The position numbers and the translations under genes were made by a program. From positions 447,501 through 511,500 of the forward strand of contig JACSYO010001013.1 of assembly GCA_016806645.1 (NCBI GenBank): a DNA stretch of 64,000 nt, written 5' to 3'. The DNA is from Ophiodon elongatus (lineage: Eukaryota; Chordata; Actinopteri; Perciformes; Hexagrammidae). Of the stretch, positions 39,555 to 51,758 are shown piece after piece. Each line of letters opens with the position of its first letter. Position 1 is the stretch's first letter. Under the pieces are notes generated by a model that did no database searches, had not been told where the DNA came from, and was given only the letters and a program-made list of their open reading frames with translations.

Positions 39555-40190
39555 GTTACATTAAAATATATTTTTAAATGTTTTCCAAGATTCCTACAAA
39601 GTCTAGAAATCCTATAAATACTCTTTGTTTGCTGAAATCTTTGTGTCTCCAATTCAATGCAGAAGCTATTAATCGATGTTTCTATTTAGAGCTGGTGCCC
39701 CGTGATGTCTCAGAGGAAGAAAGTGAAACCTCAGTCCCCCGAGCTGCTCGACAGAGGGACAACGTTTTGCCACATTTATTTCACACTTCAAAGTACTTCA
39801 CTCTGCGATAATGCTGTCTCAGGAAAACAATAACTTCTTTTCAACATAAAAGTGGCATTAAGGTCTTGTCTATACGCACCATGCCTCCTCTAAAACAGTC
39901 ACTCATTATCTCTTTATTTGAATTGTTGCCATGCAACAGCCCAATAACGTTTTCATTGGTGGATTTCTGTCATTACTCAGAGAGCATAAATCTTCTTGGA
40001 AACCAAGACAATCAATCTTTACTGTGAGAATGGCCTTCAGCCAGAAGGACTCTGGAAGGGACTTGAAATCCCAGTCAGTGCCAGGCAACTATTAAAACAG
40101 TCATGTGCATAACAAACAATGAAAGAGGGAACCCTAGATGCTATAGCCATGAGACAGAGGTCTGTCTTAGAGCAAAGTCTCACTCTCATT

Positions 40191-40214
40191 CACACACACA
40201 CACACACACACACA
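40191..40214. repeat. (CA)12 microsatellite
   Basis: A short, perfect CA run. Confidence 0.9.
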
Positions 40215-40986
40215 AACTGGCACATGCACACAAGCACTTAGACGCAATCTGGTTTGGCTATTTGCTCCATTAGAAAAAGCTTTTTCTCCTGTAAACCACA
40301 GGCAGTCTGAAGGCATCCATTTAAATGACTGCCAGCTGAAAGCAAGTCCACTGTTGTCAAGGCAGCAAGACAGAAGTTAAATCACCTTGTGCCATTAAAT
40401 AATCAATTATTGCGCTGCTCTCCCTGGAAGCACACTTCTTATATCTGGGAAATTGTTTCAGACAACCGAGGCTGATAAAGAAGAACGCTGTATTCTGCAA
40501 ATATGCTTTCAGGAAACCATGCGTTTCTTGCATTGCAACACACGAAACGCACACAGCCGACCGATCAGGAGGCCGTGGAGACGCAGACGTGGCTCCGTCA
40601 GTGGGCGCTGACGCATTGTTACCTTTGGTTGAGGTGGGCAGCCGGTGGCCAGTCGCTGCAGCTGTTCTGAAGTATGGCTGGAGAAGAGATCTGAGCAGCA
40701 CGTTGTGCGGCCCAATCTCTTCATCAAAGAGGAGATGATGCTGCAGCCACAACCACACATCGACTTGCTCATTAGTAGCCCGGCTGCTCTGGGGTAAGAA
40801 GACGCGTGGAAAAGAGAGACGAAGCTGCAAGGAACAGCCACTTCCTGGTCTTTGCCGAAACCCCTCAGTTGTCCTCACAGCTGTTGCCTTTTCTGTAATT
40901 ATTCCACATGGTGCTGATCCACAGGTACTCCGGCAACGAGCTCCGTCTACCATCTATCTACAGTCAACATAATACAGAAGCTCACC

Positions 40987-41400
40987 TTAATCCCCGGTAA
41001 CCGAACGTGAGTTGTGAAGTACAGTTTTGTCGGTCCATTTCCCTCGTGATTGCTTCCCACTTACTCCACTCCCTCTGCTGTACTTCTTCTATCTCTAGCA
41101 CACACCTCCTGCTGTAGTTCCCGTTCCCATCCACAAAAAAACACTGATACTGCAAATAATACTCCGGATGCAATGTCTGCCACTACTCTCTTCTGTCCCC
41201 CACAATTTCCATGCGTGTCTTTCCACTGCCTTCGGCTGCTGTGCAATGAGGACGCTATCACCGTCAATGCTGCTGCCACCACTGTACAACAGCAGCAGCA
41301 GCCCCCCCCCACCCCCACCCCACCCCCCCACCAGCGGTAAACCACTCAGACTGAGCTCCTCCAACTTGCCGATAAAAGTACTTCCCATGACATCTGAGCT
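40987..41400 (-). other. Candidate non-coding 5' exon of fbxw7 alpha
   Basis: The minus strand ends in GGGGATTAAG|GTGAGC with the donor at 40986-40981, a good match to the splice consensus. The preceding 400 bases are richer in GC than most of the window and include a CAG/CTG run and a long G run. If joined to the acceptor at 32965, the alpha frame reads upstream through this exon to a TAA with no ATG. The 5' limit given is arbitrary. No homology to the human 5'UTR was recognised, so this is a splice-signal-based guess. Confidence 0.25.
41302..41332 (-). other. G-quadruplex-prone run on the minus strand
   Basis: The plus strand has C runs of about 9, 5, 4 and 8 separated by single A residues, next to a CAG repeat. 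The minus strand therefore has four or more G runs with one-base loops. It would lie in the candidate 5' exon about 315 bases before its donor. Structure and effect are inferred. Confidence 0.55.
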
Positions 41401-42183
41401 CCTGGCTGTTCCATTAATTGAGGAAGCAGTGGACAGAATATTCTAAGAAATCCAAGCCACTCTGCATGCACCAGAAGGACTGATAAGCATGATACAGCAA
41501 GAGACGCAGAGGGGGAGGGGGAGGGAAAAACGTTTAAGGAACAATAACGGAGCGGACGGGATTATTATGGTAATAATCTGTCACTGCGGTCAAGATGTGG
41601 CTGATGTTCGCTGTAATAATTAGAGACAGAAAATTTTTAACAATATGACAGTTTCTATAACTGATAAACAAGTGGCAAATAAACACTCTAAATGACTGCA
41701 CTGGTTTCAGTTATTAAGCTTTTATAAATAGACAGAGCACAACATCATATATGCGACATGCAGCCAGCATGTCTGTGATTAGTGCCAATACAGTGCAAAC
41801 ACCTGCAATACAAGTGCGTCCTTTTTAATTCCCCTGCGAGTCAACATCTGCCCGAGCTTCAGCGAGACCGCATATTCCCTGCACACCTCACCACCGATGT
41901 TTAACATTGTTTAGCACAGTGGCTAATAGTTACCAGAGCTGATGAAGCTGTGAGGCCTTAGGCGGGAGCGATAGCGAGTGGGAGGGGCGGTAATAATGGC
42001 AAGGCAAAGATAGACCACAAAAAAAAAAAAAAGCTGAGAATGGGTTCCCTGTTAAAAGGAACAACAGCAGCTTGCTATTTATAGCACACACATAATAACA
42101 TTAAATGGCTCATTCAGATTCACTGCCCGCTATCGCCACCAATACAAAAGACAAAGGAAAACGTTAAAGGCCCTGCAGATAAG

Positions 42184-42470
42184 AGGTCGACCGACAGTTA
42201 AAGGCCGATAAACAATAGTTTGCTGCAGGAAAAAGGCATTGGCCGATTAATCGGACGATTTAGGGTTTTCTTTTGGTTCTTTCATCACTCTGGACAGCAA
42301 CTGATTTCAAGTTGCCATGACGGGTGTCTTTTCTATTATTTCTAATCAACTTATGATGTTTATTTAGATGGACATCAGAGATAATAATCACAGAATCTAA
42401 AAATGTTCATCATGTCTTTGCACCTCACAGTTTGAAGACCTCTGTCTTGAATGACGGTGAACTAACTTTT

Positions 42471-42502
<32 letters not shown>

Positions 42503-42615
42503 TAAAACATTTGAAAAAGTGTTTCTGAAAAAAGTTTTGGAAAATGTGATGGACATATTTCACTTAATTTTGACATTTGTTAGACAAAACAATTAGTCTA
42601 ACGATCAAAGTGTAA
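42184..42615 (+). mobile_element. Remnants of hAT-type MITEs, possibly two
   Basis: The segment 42186-42265 (GAGGTCGACCGACAG, GGCCGATTAATCGGACGATTT) looks like the end of one fish hAT family. The segment 42545-42605 (GTGATGGACATATTTCACTTAATTTTGACATTTG in two parts, then ACAAAACAATTAGTCTAACGA) matches the 3' half of the element complete at 27960. A T-rich run of about 30 bases lies between them. Boundaries are approximate. Confidence 0.45.
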
Positions 42616-42734
42616 ATTGAAATACTTCACAGGTTTCTGTGGTCAGGGTTGATTTGCCCCAAACAACCAATGAGCCGGCTGTACGTAACGAGCCAGAAAC
42701 CTATTCAGCGACCTCGTGTGTGTGTGACGTCTGG

Positions 42735-42735
<1 letters not shown>

Positions 42736-42825
<90 letters not shown>
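42736..42825. repeat. (TG)45 microsatellite with duplicated flanks
   Basis: A perfect 90-base TG run. The block GACGTCTGGCTGTGTG precedes it and GATGTCTGGCTGTGTG follows it, so the flank itself is duplicated with one change. Confidence 0.97.
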
Positions 42826-42826
<1 letters not shown>

Positions 42827-45800
42827 TGTCTGGCTGTGTGTCTGACAGCTCAGAATCTAACCGATTCCCCCAGTTCTTTGTCCTTTTTCACCAACACTGT
42901 CCTTTTCATCCGCAGCGATGCTGATATTCGTTTCACCTTGCGAGAGTATGTCGGAGTGTTTATATTTTTTGTCAGTGGACAGATTTTTGTCACCACCATA
43001 GCGGTAAAATGCAGTGAGGAAACTTCACAGATGTGTAGCTGAGTTTAAAATGAAGGTCGAGTTAGACGCTGCGACACATCACCTCTCAGTGTGTCCTGCT
43101 AAGAGCAAATCTGGGTCTACTAATGTCTACATATGGTTTATGTGAAAATACACCATCTCTTAAATTGGCTTCATGCTTGAATACACCTTTAATACATCAA
43201 TTGAAGTGTGTACCCACAGAGGGGACAAAAGTATTTTGCCCCTGGGCTGTCCACCCTGTTGTTCAGTACTCTACTACTGGCTGGCTGGGTTAAATGACGC
43301 AGAGAGACCCACTCTGAAATCGACAGCCATTAGTCTCTTCTCATCTGGATATTGCAAAATTGACAAGAACGGTTATTGCTACATCCGTTTATTTGGGTGG
43401 CGGGCATCATGCATTTGGTGTGCAGATGTGACCGAATGCCAATTGTGCAAGTAAAAAAAAAAGAAAAAAAAAAAAAAGGGGTGGTGAAACGGCTAATAAT
43501 GAAGCACTTAGAGATATTCTCCTCGCTCACTCACGGGCACATCTCAGTGCTGTTGATGAGAGTGCTACTAAAGGTGACGCCTCACTGTGAATCATTGCAA
43601 CAGAGATTTCCGCGAACACCAGGTTGCCGTCTCCCCGGATCAAACGGCGCATCGGGGGAGAAATTGAACACATCAAACACAAAGACCTCTATCTATAATC
43701 ATCTAGAAAGAAAAACGGCAACACTATCAGACCGTAAACAAGGACAAAGGGTTGCATTAACGAAAGTCAAACCTTCCCTTTAAAAAAAAAAAAAAAAAGG
43801 TATGCAGCCGCGAACATTACGGCAGAACAGTGAGTAAATGGTCTCAAAGCAGAACGCTCCAGGCGAAAGAATAAGCATCACGTTTCGGGTTTTGTTCTTT
43901 TGTCGGGGGAGGACTGAAAGACAGTCAAAGAGGCCGGGTGAAAGGGTGCCCGGCTCATTATTTATAAATATTACTTTTCACCGTGTCAGCTCACCGCTTG
44001 CTTCGGTATTGATCCATAAAGAGGAGACTCGCTGCACCATAGCGGAGGGTTTCAGAGGAAGACATAATGACTCAAAGCTTACAAGCAGCACGGATGGGGA
44101 GTATCGAATCCCAGCGGGCCAGCTTGACTGGCATCTCACATGGAATGAATATCACCGTATTACTTGTCCTGTGGAAAAGACCGACTATATAAATTCTAGA
44201 ATATGCAGTGTGCCTACTCAAGTAATATTCAGCACTGCATTAACTGAACAAACTCTGTTCCGATCGATACTGTGCTCTATAATGATCTGTGTGGTTTCTT
44301 GTACTCAAAGGGGAGAGTCAGGCATTGGACAAAGCTGTTGATGAGTTTACAATAAGTGCAATATACAAAGTAAACTTCGTGCTTATACCACTGTCATCTC
44401 TATGTAATGATTGTGTAGTCCTAAAACTGTTTATTGACTGGATTAAAAATCTACAAATATCCCACAATAGGTTTAAAAGAGCCAAGAAATGGATGGAAAC
44501 TCTGCACTTCATTTAACCTGCAGGCTGACTTTAAAGCTTGTTTAGTTTTTTCAAAGTAAATTAAAGGCCATAAAATACATTTGACAAAGTCTATGAGACA
44601 TGAGTCTCAACAGTTGACAGCAGCCAACGCAGCTTTTTGTACTTCAAATTTAACTTCAACCAAAAAAAAAACAAGTCAACCTGGACGATGATGATCAGAT
44701 CTGTAGTCATCTCACCACAAACCATCAGTGTGGCTCCAAAAATCAAAAAGCTGCGTCACTGTTGTCTCATCTTCTATTGTCGTCTGAAATGTGGCAACAT
44801 TACACCGCATGGCGATCCCCTCAGGAACACACAGCACAAAATAGCCTTCATTAATGTACTCAGCAAATAATACTTTCTAAATCTAATCTTTACCATCTTC
44901 GGCTGTCGTGCTTCTAACGGACTAAAATAGTAGTAGTGATGAACTGAAATCAATGTAAATCACAGCTTTTGTCCCCGCATGTAAACTTCTTGCGTCAGGA
45001 AATGTTTCAATTTATCCCAAGAACAAAAGAAATCATCCAAACATGTATACTGGTATTATGTTCACACTCCCAGCGCGTGACATACTGAAGCATGACCACA
45101 ATACATCAATAATTCTATTCCCAAAAAACTCGCACGACTCAAACTCCTGCACTTCATCCTTAATTATGCTATTGTGAAGCCTCTTTGTATTATTCTTCGC
45201 TACTGAGAGATAACATTTCATGGCTTTTCAACCATAAAAATTTACGACCGAGACATTTCCGAGGCTGCACAAAAATGTCGGGCTGCACCAATTCCACTTT
45301 CTCTTTCTACTGATACAAACTCCGATATCCAAATCCTTGTTATGGATTGATAGTGATGATACGATACCAGTGCTCTTTTTTTAACACGGTGTAGAGCCAA
45401 AGACACTGTACCCCTAGCTATATAAATCTACCTGGGATATAACAGGTCACACAAACATACTCTGACCTCTACCGATGATCTCTTATATGATTTGGCTTGT
45501 GTTTCACAAAGTCCGATTTGATATTCGTTTTCTTGGCAAGTAAGTAGATTTATTTATATGTTGAAAGCCTGTGCAAAGAAAAGAAAGAGAGACAGCGAAA
45601 ACAAAATGCATCATGGCAAAATTCCTAAATTTACAATATACCATGTTAATATTGCCAATCCCAAAAAACTAAACTTGTGCAGTTGAGTCAAAAATCATAT
45701 AGTTTCTTATTATTGTCTCAATGTAAACCACTCATTTAAAAGGCCAATTATTTCCCTCTTTTTCTGCAAAATAGATATGATTTACCAGCCTCTATATCCT

Positions 45801-46577
45801 GGATTTCCGCCGTCTGTCGAGTAACTCCACAGCACGCTCTTTATGGAGAAAACTGATGAAGCCAATAGTGAGACATTAAGGTAGACAGTTGTAAGTAACC
45901 ACTCTCTAATGTTTATAGGGTCTATAAACTCCACAAACAAAACAATAGAACCATTAATGCCAGCAGAAAGTCAGAGGTAAATTATTAGCCCGACAGTGAC
46001 CTAATCTTTAGTGTTTAAATATCAAAGTGAGGAGCAACACGCTCTGCGCAATACGATTTGAAGGCAAATTACTTCAGTGGTTATTAATCAAGTGGCAAAT
46101 GGTGCCATTAATCTCTTCAAACCAATTAGTGGTTGATACATTTAAGTGGGTTTGCAAATGATGTCCTCAATTATCAGGAAGCTCCCAAATTTTGACATAC
46201 TGAAAGGAAACACACTGACGAAGTGGGACAGTTTAACAGTTTCTGTTAAAAAAAAAAGATGAGTAATTCAATTTAAAAAAAACACACAAATCTGTGTGTC
46301 ACTGTAAACAAAAATAAATCCTCAACATTATCACAAGATGTGTGGTTTGCAGATGGCCCATTTTCTCTGAGTAGGCTGCACTCTAGTGGAGAAAAGGCAG
46401 AGTGTGGATCATTTCTCACCGTTTGAGACTATTAAAAGCATCAGCATGTATTTATGAGCATAATTATTGTATCTACAAGGTTGATTAACAAAAGGTTAAA
46501 TCTAGGATGTGCTGAGGTTTTATAATCTATTATTTATCTTAATACAATTAAACATAGTAATAATACATACATACGTA

Positions 46578-47061
46578 ATAGGGCTGGGCAATAATTCAAT
46601 TGCAATTTATCATCTTTCAATGGAATCATATCGGGCTGACGTCATACATTGATAACAACAAGCACATACTAACTCAAATTCCTCAGAAAATATGGTGTGA
46701 AATATTTTGAGGGAATGTCACTTGAAGATTGTGGTTTTGTTTTTACATCACACTTTACATTATTATTCAGTTCAATGAGATCAACAAACGATGTACATAT
46801 GGAATTTTGTTTTTTTTCACTATAATTGCACTTGAAACAAGTTAATTTTGCACCAAATGTCTTAATTAAATGAGAAAATACTCACTACTTTTTATTTGTT
46901 AGGTATTTCATTCACACAGGAGTATACAACAATAGCCTTTACCATGTTGCTATTTCATATAGACTATTTATTTATTGAATTACCTTAAAACAGGCTCCAC
47001 TGTAAGATATATTGCTAGATATGAAATGACCTATATCGTGATATAGGTCAAAGTCCAGCCA
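46578..47061 (+). mobile_element. hAT-like non-autonomous element with AGGGCTGGGCAAT end
   Basis: It opens with TAGGGCTGGGCAATAATTCAATTGC and ends with TATATCGTGATATAGGTCAAAGTCCAGCC, the two arms of a common fish DNA transposon with GGGCTGGGC termini. There is no open frame. Flanking 8-bp duplications are not clear, so the exact ends are uncertain. Confidence 0.6.
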
Positions 47062-49198
47062 CAATACATTTTGTACCATCAGAAAGTGACACAGAAAAAA
47101 ATGCATTTGACCATCATCAGAAATCCTCTCTGGGCACGGCGCCAAAGCCAAAAGAGGTCCAGTAAAGTCACAATTTCCTGTCTCCCCAACGCAACAAAGC
47201 AGGATTTCCTGTTTCCAACAGGATCTCTAAAGCATGAATGACTGAGAAAGTGTTAACCACACCCCTCAAAGGATGACACAGATCTTCACATCAACACCCA
47301 TCTTGTCCCGTTACACTGACAATTTTACAATTAAAAACACAAAGCAGCCTCCGAGCATAACAATAAAAAAAACAGATATAGACCCCCCCTGCCCGGATTC
47401 CCTAATACAGCAGTGAGCTATATATTCCAACCACTAAAAATGATGCTGCAAACTGGAACTGAAAACTAGTACTTACTACTCATCTTCTGTATCTATCATC
47501 ACATTACAAACACAAACACCTTAAAAAGGAAAGTCATTTAGAAGTTTGGTACCACAGAACAGTGCATAACTGGTTAACCATATTTACTGAGCCTGGCACA
47601 AGTAGTGCTTTCACTAGGTCACATCGTATTTTAAAATACTGACCCCATTTGGCTCACAATGAGAATAACTGTCCTTCTTTAGTGTATATAATTAAAAGAT
47701 GTCTATAGAAGATATACATGGCACCTCATTTAATTTTCATCTGCTCCAGACTGTTGGCGTCAGTGATGTCTCATTAGGACTCGTGGTTATGTGCATTGTA
47801 AACATGACGTTAATCACTAGCAAAACATGTCCAAATGTATGAATAAAATGATAGAAATCGCTGTAGTTAAAGTTGTTTAAACTTTCTAGACTGCTGAAAT
47901 GTGCATCAGCAGCGATTTCTTTACGGTCCCCAGCAGCTATCCTCCATTATCAATTGTGTGTACGCTCCTCTCTGTAGCAGTCAAAAGGCTGGTCTGAATT
48001 ATTTACAGAGAATGAGGGGGTGAGAGGTGTGGGACTGATTAGGAAGCGACACAGAGGATGGCTAAATCTCAGACCTTTAACTTTCTGCTTAGGAAGCGGT
48101 TTCAAATTCAAATCTTTAAAAAAAGGACCTTTCATTGAAATGACAGCGGTGACCTTCTTCCTACACGGGTTCTGCAGACACTTTTATTCTATTCCTCCAT
48201 GTTCAATAGAAAAGAAAAAAAAAATCTCTGCCAGCAAATGTAACAGTGTGCGCAGTTTAATGAAAAGATATCATAGTGATTTGGTTTCAAGATGAAGCCC
48301 TTTGTTTTTTTTCTCAAGTAGTATTTGTCAAAAAACTAATTTAATAAATAAAAAGGCGTATTTGTCATTTCTTTTTGCACTAAAGACTGACAGATTCATC
48401 ATTTTCTTGAGCACAAGAAGAGGACACTGGGATTCACATGGGGAAGTTGCACATTCAATCCCAAACCCTCGTGCTGAATTATTCAAAACCCCATATCAAA
48501 TGTCCTTTATCCGGTCCCTGAGACCAGTGGTAACAGTTTTAAGGGAAGACAATGTTAACGTTTTGACATTTGAGTGCCAGTCCACACTTTAAAAATGCAG
48601 CAGTGAGCCACGCAAGGCACTGCTATGTGCTATCGCTTTACCTTTAATTCACAGGCGCGTGCAGAGGATGAATAATTCACGCCTTGCACCACACTCGTTG
48701 GCTTTAAAAAGGAAGAATCCTCCTTACAGCAATGGGAACTGAATCCGCCATGAACACATTAACTGTGTGCCTTTGACCCCGTAACCACACGTGCAACTGC
48801 CGCAATGTATCACAATGATCAATATTTGCAACTTGACCCTACGACCATGGGCTTAGCGTGAAAAAGTGAAAAATGTGAAAATGTGCTGTATACCAGATTG
48901 GAAGCATTTCTATAGCCGCTCAACCTACTGAAGGCTGAGCTAGATGCTAAGTGTGCTAACTGTGCTAACAGCACAAACAATGGCAAAAGTGTTGACAGAG
49001 CCACCGGTTCTTTTTGTTTTTTTTAATAAAATGCTGGGGCAAAAACCTGCTTTTTATCCGATAATAGTCGACAGATTGATCGATTATCAAAGTAGTCTCT
49101 AAAAAAATGACACATTTCATAATTGGACAAATTTGCATATATTCAAGGTTTCCAAAAATGTTACATGACAGTATAAAATTACAAACAAGTACCTTTTC

Positions 49199-49200
<2 letters not shown>

Positions 49201-49271
<71 letters not shown>
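49201..49271. repeat. (CA)35 microsatellite
   Basis: A perfect CA run of about 71 bases. Long open frames on the minus strand here are artefacts (poly Cys-Val). Confidence 0.97.
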
Positions 49272-49274
<3 letters not shown>

Positions 49275-49681
49275 CAACTCCAACAACTTCCACTGTGTCT
49301 TGTGCTCAAGTGTGAAAGGTCTGCATCCTGCCTGAGATGCTGACAATGAAACCCAGGGTGGAGCCTTCCGTACAAACACTACAGCAATCATTTTCTTGCC
49401 CTCCTTGATCTTTGTGGCACCTTTTTTCTATTTCATTAGCTAACACATAGCTTACACATCCTCAAAAAAAAAGGGAGCTGATGGAGACGACCCAGTCTGA
49501 TGTGAAACATGTCAGACATCTTTTACTTTTGGCAGGGCACATTTCCACTTCCTTTCAGAAAATATAATATAAGTATCTAAAAAAACAACAACAAAAGGTT
49601 AAGGACTATACAGTAAAAGGACAGATAGGCAATGAGTAATAACACTGAGATTGAGATATCCAGGTCATAGGATGTCACATG

Positions 49682-49916
49682 TAGAGCTGAAACAATTAGA
49701 CATGTGGCAGACAATTAATCTGCAACTAACTGGATAATCATCTTGCTTGTTTCTGTTTTATATCACTGCAAACAGCAGATCTTCGGGTTTTTGATTGCTA
49801 GTCGAACAAAACGGGTATTCGAAGAAAGCGACTTGGGCTATAAGGAAGTTTATTTTACATTTAGTAGACCATAAATAAATCTGCAGATTAATTGATAATG
49901 AAGAACTGTGGCAGTC
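49682..49916 (+). mobile_element. hAT-type MITE, GGGCTGCAACTAA family, diverged
   Basis: It starts TAGAGCTGAAACAATTAG and carries GACAATTAATCTGCAACTA, TCTTCGGGTTTTTGATTGCTAGTCGAACAAAAC (split here as two landmarks) and ATTAATTGATAATGAA in the same order as the family consensus, including the same interior as the copy at 27960. A further fragment of this family lies at about 49055-49090. The 3' end is eroded and no duplication is evident. Confidence 0.7.
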
Positions 49917-50721
49917 AGTCAGAGTAAGCCTGTGTGACGTTACCACTAAACCACTAAATGAGAGCATGTTCTCTGCTGTGCCCCATCATGTAAAACAAAC
50001 TGCCTTTCATCTACAACAACTTGTAGTCGTGCGTTGTGGATTACTGACAAATATAAACCATGTCATCTTTTACTTCAGAGTCAAAAAGAAAAAAAGCGAA
50101 ATCACCACAAGCCCACTTCTGTTCTTAAGACATGAAAAATAAGACTGTACAACAGCCAACATGAGATACTTATACTGATGTAACACTCTGTAGACCCTTC
50201 TGGTGTTCACATTTTAATAATATAATCTTAATTGTACATTTTCTGGTCTTGAATGTTTATTTTACTTTTTATTCTCATATAGTTTTGATCCTTTTATGTA
50301 ACCAGTGTTTCCTGTAGGTTGAGAATGTATTTATGGTGGCTGATGCCACAGTGGAGTGGGAATAAAAGGTACTTGATAACAGACCCTTACATGGGAAATG
50401 TGTTGCTAGGAAACAACTGGGTTCAAGCTTACATCCCATCACCTGTTGACAACACCTGACGACAAACACTAACATGACATCAAGTTGAGCCTGTTAATAA
50501 TGTTTGTCAATGTGTGGAACTGGAAAATGGTCTATACATTAGCAAACCTCATCATTGCCTTTTTAATTGAAGCGTTATATCCGTGTTTGCTTTGTTCACT
50601 GTTTACCTTTCAGGTTTGTTTTTCTGATAACAGCATGTGAACAAAATGCTGTTCATGGACAGAGAGAGAGAGAGAGATACAGTCTGAAGAATACAAATAA
50701 GATTGCAAGGAGCCTTATAAT

Positions 50722-51487
50722 CAGTGGTGTAACGGACCACAGTTGATCCGTGATCCATACGCATCCCCCATCACGGTTCGACACGCAGGTCAACGTTAAT
50801 CATCACAGTGTGATTATCTCTGATAATATCACATTGTAAACAATCAATCCGTATTTAAAGGTTTCGTTCAGTTACATTATGATACGTCCAGGCTCCATAA
50901 ACTGAAAATTAAGTCAAAAGAGTAAATTATATTATTATTATTATTATTATTATTATTATGATGATGATGTGTTCACATGTAATTTCGTAAAATGTGGTTT
51001 TGGTGAAAAACAACATAAATATATATTAGAGATGTATTATGACCTGTTTGCACTACCTCTAAGCAGCTTATGATACATCATTAAAACTACTAATGACAAT
51101 ATTTATTTTAGTCAATAAAAGTACAATGTATTATTTCCTTATCATTTGAATAGTGTGTTTTTAATGAAGAAAAAACACTATAATTTACTATAACAAAGTA
51201 AAACGATAACATTTAGAATTTTTTATGGTTTACTGACTTCAAAGCGGTTGAAATGGTTTTTGGAACAGAAGGAACCTTGTAGACCAGCGACTACAATCAA
51301 ACAACAAAGGGATCTGTATCTCCCAATATGGACCATCAATGATTGGCAATTAGGATCGGTGGCAAAAAAAACATCAGGGATCTCTAAAAGTTACATTTAC
51401 CCCGTTCCATCTTTTGTGCTGATCCGATCTGTGATCTGATCCGCGACACGATCCGAACCGTGCGTTTTATTATCCGTTGCACCACTA
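50722..51487 (+). mobile_element. Complete non-autonomous hAT element (766 bp) with 8-bp target-site duplication
   Basis: The left end CAGTGGTGTAACGGA and the right end (reverse complement TAGTGGTGCAACGGAT) are terminal inverted repeats; GATCCGTGATC near the left end pairs with GATCTGATCCGCGACACGATC near the right. The flanks are CTTATAAT (50714-50721) and TTTATAAT (51488-51495), 7 of 8 identical. No transposase frame is present. It contains an (ATT)n tract at 50927-50969. Part of its interior (51192-51215) is nearly identical to 12771-12794. Confidence 0.88.
50927..50969. repeat. (ATT)n/(ATG)n trinucleotide repeat
   Basis: An ATT run ending in three ATG-type units, inside the hAT element. 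Confidence 0.9.
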
Positions 51488-51666
51488 TTTATAATTTCCC
51501 GTTAGATATTCGTATCCCTGTATTTTGAGCCAACATCCAAGCGAAGCCAAGGCACACTTTGTATGGCCTCTTTGTCATCTACAAACACCACACGTGTACT
51601 CTGACCCATTCAAAACAACCACAAACCTCACCATTCCAGTGTGTAAACCAATGCGATAAGCACAAG

Positions 51667-51667
<1 letters not shown>

Positions 51668-51755
<88 letters not shown>
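51668..51755. repeat. (CA)44 microsatellite
   Basis: A perfect CA run of 88 bases followed by a short GAGAGA stretch. Confidence 0.97.

Positions 51756-51758
<3 letters not shown>

Larger units (their letters stand above)
32965..40986 (-). other. fbxw7: Probable fbxw7 5' intron
   Basis: The acceptor at 32965 shows that an intron lies upstream of the alpha exon; its far end is uncertain. A possible donor lies at 40986. The stretch contains a CG/CA repeat, several CA and CT microsatellites, a LINE fragment near 37140-37260 and a DNA-transposon remnant near 39060-39385. The open frames at 36000-36300 on both strands and at 40357-40953 are unrecognised. Confidence 0.45.

Noticed and set aside
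42639..42924. Open frames translating to Cys-Val repeats
   Set aside because: They are produced by the TG microsatellite; the same applies to frames over 49201-49271, 51668-51755, 24547-24578 and 35845-35882.
43376..44341. Two plus-strand open frames of 135 and 167 codons
   Set aside because: Translations have no recognised domain or family similarity, and one crosses an A-rich homopolymer. No splice or promoter context supports them.
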